From an uncultured Flavobacterium sp. (GTDB lineage Bacteria; Bacteroidota; Bacteroidia; Flavobacteriales; Flavobacteriaceae): 37,576 bases of DNA. The stretch is from assembly GCA_947631175.1 (NCBI GenBank), contig CANRKI010000013.1:1-37576 (forward strand). The letters are read 5' to 3'. The first letter of the stretch is position 1, and each line of letters opens with the position of its first letter. The notes under the pieces were generated by a model, which was not told where the DNA came from, made no database searches, and saw nothing but the letters and a program-made list of their open reading frames with translations. Of this stretch, positions 34,868-37,576 are shown piece by piece. The translations under genes and the position numbers were made by a program.

Positions 34868-35722
34868 TTAAAAAAGTTGTTCTTTCTTGGGAGGTGTTAT
34901 AAAGCTCACAGTAATGGTACTTCCATTTTGCAGTCCAAAAAGTGTTTTTGCTCCTCCAATTGTTTTTGTATTCGATTTGTAAATTGCAATTTCTAAAAAC
35001 TGATTGGCATTAAATAAAGCCAAAACATCACCTTCATAATCACGCAATCTACTTTCTTCAGTGACCTTAAAATCAGAATAGCTTCTATGTATTCGCGTAA
35101 TTTTTTTTGTACCAAACGATACATAAAAGTCACGCCCTTTAGCAACATCCTTTATTAATTGCTGATTAATATTACTGATGCAATTCCCAAAATGATCAAT
35201 ATAAATGATCGATCCAAATATACTATTGCTATCCGCACTAATGTTGGGTTGAATACTTTTTATTGCCTTTAATTCCTTGATCTCTCGACCAATAACATCC
35301 GCACTTCCGCCCTTAGCAATATGTGCAGCAACTATCAATAAAATCTCGGTCGATGTCGCCTCTGGATACAAGCCATGAATCGTTATCTCATAAATCTTTT
35401 CAGGCATAAAACGATGCGTCAAAAAACTTAAAATTCCATTATCCGCAGCAACAAAGTATTGATCCTGCCAAAACATCACGACATGTTTATTAAAAGCTGT
35501 ATATTCACAATCAACTCCAATAACATGAACCGTTCCTTTAGCAAAACTTTTATAGGCAGAATTTATAACATAACTCGCTCCTTGCACATCAAACGGATCA
35601 ACATCATGCGAAATATCAACAATTGTAAAATCCCTACTTTCATTCAATAACTTACCTTTCATAGAACCAACATGGTGATCTCTATAGCCAAAATCAGTTG
35701 TAAGCGTAATTATTGAATTCAT
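34868..35722 (-). CDS. SAM hydroxide adenosyltransferase (DUF62 / SAM hydrolase)
   Basis: This 284-residue protein of the DUF62 family is related to the fluorinase and chlorinase enzymes. Known homologues use S-adenosylmethionine and water-derived hydroxide to make adenosine and methionine. The signature ITLTTDFGYRDHHVGSMKG at the start, ISHDVDPFDVQGASYVI, VGVDC-like HVIGVDCEYT and AADNGILSFL are all present, with D10 and the family HDV histidine. The C-terminal beta domain (YIDHFGNCISNI onward) is intact. It is the first gene of a unit with the ABM gene, gldF and gldG, and is divergent from phoH across an 89-base gap. Confidence 0.88.
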   Translation of the reverse strand: MNSIITLTTDFGYRDHHVGSMKGKLLNESRDFTIVDISHDVDPFDVQGASYVINSAYKSFAKGTVHVIGVDCEYTAFNKHVVMFWQDQYFVAADNGILSFLTHRFMPEKIYEITIHGLYPEATSTEILLIVAAHIAKGGSADVIGREIKELKAIKSIQPNISADSNSIFGSIIYIDHFGNCISNINQQLIKDVAKGRDFYVSFGTKKITRIHRSYSDFKVTEESRLRDYEGDVLALFNANQFLEIAIYKSNTKTIGGAKTLFGLQNGSTITVSFITPPKKEQLF

Positions 35723-35760
35723 TTATCGTATATTTATTTCAGTTTTTAATATAAAAAAAT

Positions 35761-35768
35761 TAAATTTG
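35761..35768 (+). promoter_or_regulatory. -7 box of phoH
   Basis: TAAATTTG is a perfect TAnnTTTG match, 43 bases before the TTG start at 35812. No clear TTG at -33. It lies 7 bases from the minus-strand box of the divergent operon, so the two promoters overlap. Confidence 0.55.
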
Positions 35769-35775
35769 AATATTG

Positions 35776-35783
35776 CAAAGCTA
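35776..35783 (-). promoter_or_regulatory. -7 box of the SAM hydrolase-gldFG operon
   Basis: The minus strand reads TAGCTTTG, a perfect TAnnTTTG match, about 53 bases upstream of the ATG at 35722. Its expected start point (near 35769) falls inside or beside the phoH -7 box. Confidence 0.55.
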
Positions 35784-35811
35784 ACTTATTTTTTAATTAA
35801 ATCTAAAGCTT

Positions 35812-36762
35812 TTGAACGAAAGAATAATTGAACTATTAGATATTAACCCAAAAGAATTTTGGGGACCTAACGACAAGCACCTCGAGACCATAAAAGCACT
35901 ATATCCAAAACTTAAAATAGTGGTTAGAGACACGTTTATAAAAGTTTATGGGGATAAAGACACGCTTGACGATTTCGAAATTCGAATGCAAAGACTCGAA
36001 AATCACTACACGCGCTACAACGCTATAAATACAAATGTTATCGAACGCATCATTCAATCCGATACCAAAGAAATCGAAAGAATGAACGAAAGAGACCAAA
36101 TCCTCGTACACGGACTTGGCGGAAAGCTAATTAAAGCCATGACGCCAAACCAACAAAAACTAGTCGACTTTGTTAAAAAAAACGACATGGTATTTGCTGT
36201 AGGTCCAGCAGGAACAGGTAAAACATACACTGGTGTTGCCTTAGCTGTAAAAGCACTTAAAGAAAAGCAAGTAAAACGAATCATTCTAACACGTCCCGCT
36301 GTCGAAGCTGGTGAAAACCTAGGATTCCTTCCTGGCGACATGAAGGAAAAGCTTGATCCATACATGCAACCTTTATATGACGCCTTGCGTGACATGCTAC
36401 CACCTAGCACACTCGAAGATTACCTCCTAAAAGGCATCATACAAATCGCACCACTCGCCTTTATGCGTGGGAGAACTCTAGATAACGCATTCGTAATACT
36501 AGACGAAGCTCAAAACACAACGCACTCACAAATGAAAATGTTTTTAACACGAATGGGTAAAAACGCCAAATTCATCATAACAGGTGATCCAGGACAAGTC
36601 GACCTACCTCGTAAAACAACATCAGGACTAAAAGAAGCCCTACTTGTACTTAAAGACGTCGAAGGAATCGGAATCCTCTACCTAGACGACAAAGACATTG
36701 TTCGCCACATCCTCGTAAAACGAATCGTAGATGCTTACAAACGAATAGAAAATCAAGAGTAG
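35812..36762 (+). CDS. phoH: PhoH-family ATPase (PhoH/YbeZ-like)
   Basis: This 316-residue protein has a short N-terminal KH-like segment (about 34-62, KIVVRDTFIKVYGDKDTLDDFE) and a PhoH ATPase domain with Walker A GPAGTGKT (131-138) and Walker B FVILDEAQ (DEAQ at 231-234). PhoH/YbeZ proteins work with YbeY in RNA metabolism and ribosome quality. The start is TTG at 35812, giving an N-terminus (MNERIIELLDI) that agrees with flavobacterial homologues I recall; no ATG is available near it. A terminator begins within the stop region. ybeY is not adjacent. Confidence 0.92.
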   Translation: MNERIIELLDINPKEFWGPNDKHLETIKALYPKLKIVVRDTFIKVYGDKDTLDDFEIRMQRLENHYTRYNAINTNVIERIIQSDTKEIERMNERDQILVHGLGGKLIKAMTPNQQKLVDFVKKNDMVFAVGPAGTGKTYTGVALAVKALKEKQVKRIILTRPAVEAGENLGFLPGDMKEKLDPYMQPLYDALRDMLPPSTLEDYLLKGIIQIAPLAFMRGRTLDNAFVILDEAQNTTHSQMKMFLTRMGKNAKFIITGDPGQVDLPRKTTSGLKEALLVLKDVEGIGILYLDDKDIVRHILVKRIVDAYKRIENQE

Positions 36763-36788
36763 ACCCGCCAAGGGCTACTCTTTTTTTT
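36756..36788 (+). terminator. terminator of phoH
   Basis: The stem AGAGTAG (36756-36762) with CTACTCT (36775-36781) is extended inward by CCC/GGG past a bulged A. A run of T follows to 36788. The phoH stop codon lies in the 5' arm. Confidence 0.8.
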
Positions 36789-36790
36789 AT

Positions 36791-36866
36791 AGCGTGTGCT
36801 AAAGCACCGGGCTATCCGCTAAATCTTTTGCTTGTAAACGCGCAAAAGGATACCGCTACTATCCCT
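36791..36866 (-). repeat. flavobacterial-type structured intergenic repeat, copy 2
   Basis: Read on the minus strand, this element starts AGGGATAGTAGCGG, has a 7-bp stem CTTTTGC / GCAAAAG with a 10-base loop, then the block TTTAGCGGATAGCCCGG, then a small hairpin GTGCT/AGCAC with no more than a 2-base loop. The layout parallels copy 1 at 358-453. It abuts the T-run of the phoH terminator. The preceding bases (GGAGCGCGTG on the minus strand) may also belong. The family assignment is from memory of similar Flavobacterium elements; the internal pairing is visible. Confidence 0.7.
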
Positions 36867-37538
36867 CACGCGCTCCGCATCCAATCACTAAAAACAGAAA
36901 GCATTTTAATAAAGTTACTTCCTGCAAATATGTTAGGTCAGTAATTAGGTTTAAAATGTAACAAGGTTAAGCATGTATATTGTATTAGCTCAATTAATTA
37001 TTCTTCAAAGCGATACTTCAATACATAATTACAGTATTGGTATCTATAACCAAAATCAAAACAAATATGCGCAATACACGTACGATAGGCAAGCCTAAAA
37101 CAATAAAACAACGCTTTCAAATTGCATCACAATTTATTTAAAGCTTTAAAAGCTTTGCTAAATAATACTACGGCAACAAAATTCCTATCAGTTGCTAGTA
37201 CTTATCGCTAGTGATCAGGAGTATCAAAGTCCAACTTCTTTTTTCGAAATACAAATAACCCATGACGCTTTACATTATCAATTCTTAGTGCCATCTACTT
37301 TTCAAAATACCCCCATACATTTATGTATAGTCTTTAAATAACAAAGTACAACCTCAAATACTATTTAATTTAAGTAGACTTTAATGTTACACTTACTATG
37401 TTATATATGTACCATTAATATTTTGTCTTATTATTCGATGTAGTCGCTGTGTTTTCTTAAAAGATAAAAAGTTTTTTAGCTAACTGTTCATAAAATCAAT
37501 CAACAAAAAAAAACTTTACAAAAAAGGTGAAAATAAGT

Positions 37539-37570
37539 TTGGAAGTTGGTCAAAAAAGGGTCTATCTTTG
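37539..37570 (+). promoter_or_regulatory. strong promoter at the window edge
   Basis: TTG at 37539-37541 and a perfect -7 box TATCTTTG at 37563-37570 are spaced by 21 bases. A-rich runs (37504-37525) lie upstream. The downstream gene is outside the window; the strength and 'TTTGCA' form resemble rRNA and tRNA promoters of flavobacteria (inference). Confidence 0.6.
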
Positions 37571-37576
37571 CACTCG

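Larger units (their letters stand above)
36763..37576. other. 814-base gene-free region at the right end
   Basis: No credible coding region is seen. It holds the phoH terminator, the second structured repeat (36791-36866), short direct/inverted AAGCTTT motifs near 37141-37156 and a promoter at the right edge. No tRNA-like cloverleaf or transposase remnant was recognised. Such AT-rich spacers often lie before rRNA operons, but that operon would be outside the window. Confidence 0.6.

Noticed and set aside
36054..36410. 118-residue minus-strand ORF inside phoH
   Set aside because: It overlaps the Walker A region of phoH, which is clearly the real frame.
37085..37160. Short palindromes (AGGCAAGCCT, AAGCTTTAAAAGCTT) as an attachment site or terminator
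   Set aside because: They are short, AT-rich and lack a following T-run or a paired copy elsewhere; chance is sufficient.

Overview
The window is chromosomal DNA from a low-GC member of Bacteroidota, most likely family Flavobacteriaceae (Flavobacterium, Myroides or a close relative). The evidence is a complete moxR/bat aerotolerance-type operon, the gliding genes gldF and gldG next to dnaN, DUF4834 and DUF6646 family proteins, promoters with the Bacteroidota -7 box TAnnTTTG, few Shine-Dalgarno sequences and tight gene packing. No phage, transposase, CRISPR array, tRNA or rRNA gene was found.

Layout. Positions 1-511 are gene-free apart from a structured GC-rich repeat and a terminator. A minus-strand pair (DUF6646 outer-membrane-type protein, then phnA) and a PrpA-like phosphatase follow. 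From 2730 to 11665 eight plus-strand genes form one tight operon: moxR, a DUF58 protein, a two-membrane-segment Bat-like protein, batA, batB, batC, batD and batE. A bidirectional terminator separates it from cvpA. From 12320 a small unknown gene, an OmpR-type response regulator and a histidine kinase lie directly upstream of a CzcCBA-type metal efflux locus whose periplasmic adaptor gene carries a one-base frameshift in an A5 run. Then come pheS, a GNAT-fold/outer-membrane-protein pair on the minus strand, a DUF4834 protein, a DedA protein and a UvrA protein. A sigma-70 family factor is followed by a small ORF that opens with nine exact copies of a 9-bp repeat. Next are an endonuclease III without Fe-S cysteines, divergent from a Bcp peroxiredoxin, a universal stress protein and dnaN. 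A minus-strand operon of SAM hydroxide adenosyltransferase, ABM monooxygenase, gldF and gldG is transcribed divergently from phoH. The last 0.8 kb is gene-free. It holds a second copy of the structured repeat in opposite orientation and ends in a strong promoter, possibly for an rRNA or tRNA operon beyond the window.

Function. The moxR/bat genes would form a cell-envelope AAA-ATPase plus von Willebrand factor A machine. The two-component system probably controls the adjacent efflux genes through direct repeats upstream of the tolC-like gene. Most other genes are housekeeping (PheS, DnaN, UvrA, Nth, PhoH) or stress-related (Bcp, Usp, DedA).

Most worth a second look: the two structured intergenic repeats, the in-frame 9-bp tandem repeat behind the sigma factor, the frameshifted adaptor, the response-regulator-like direct repeats and the unusual third protein of the bat operon. 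I see no clearly undescribed multi-gene defence or mobile system here.
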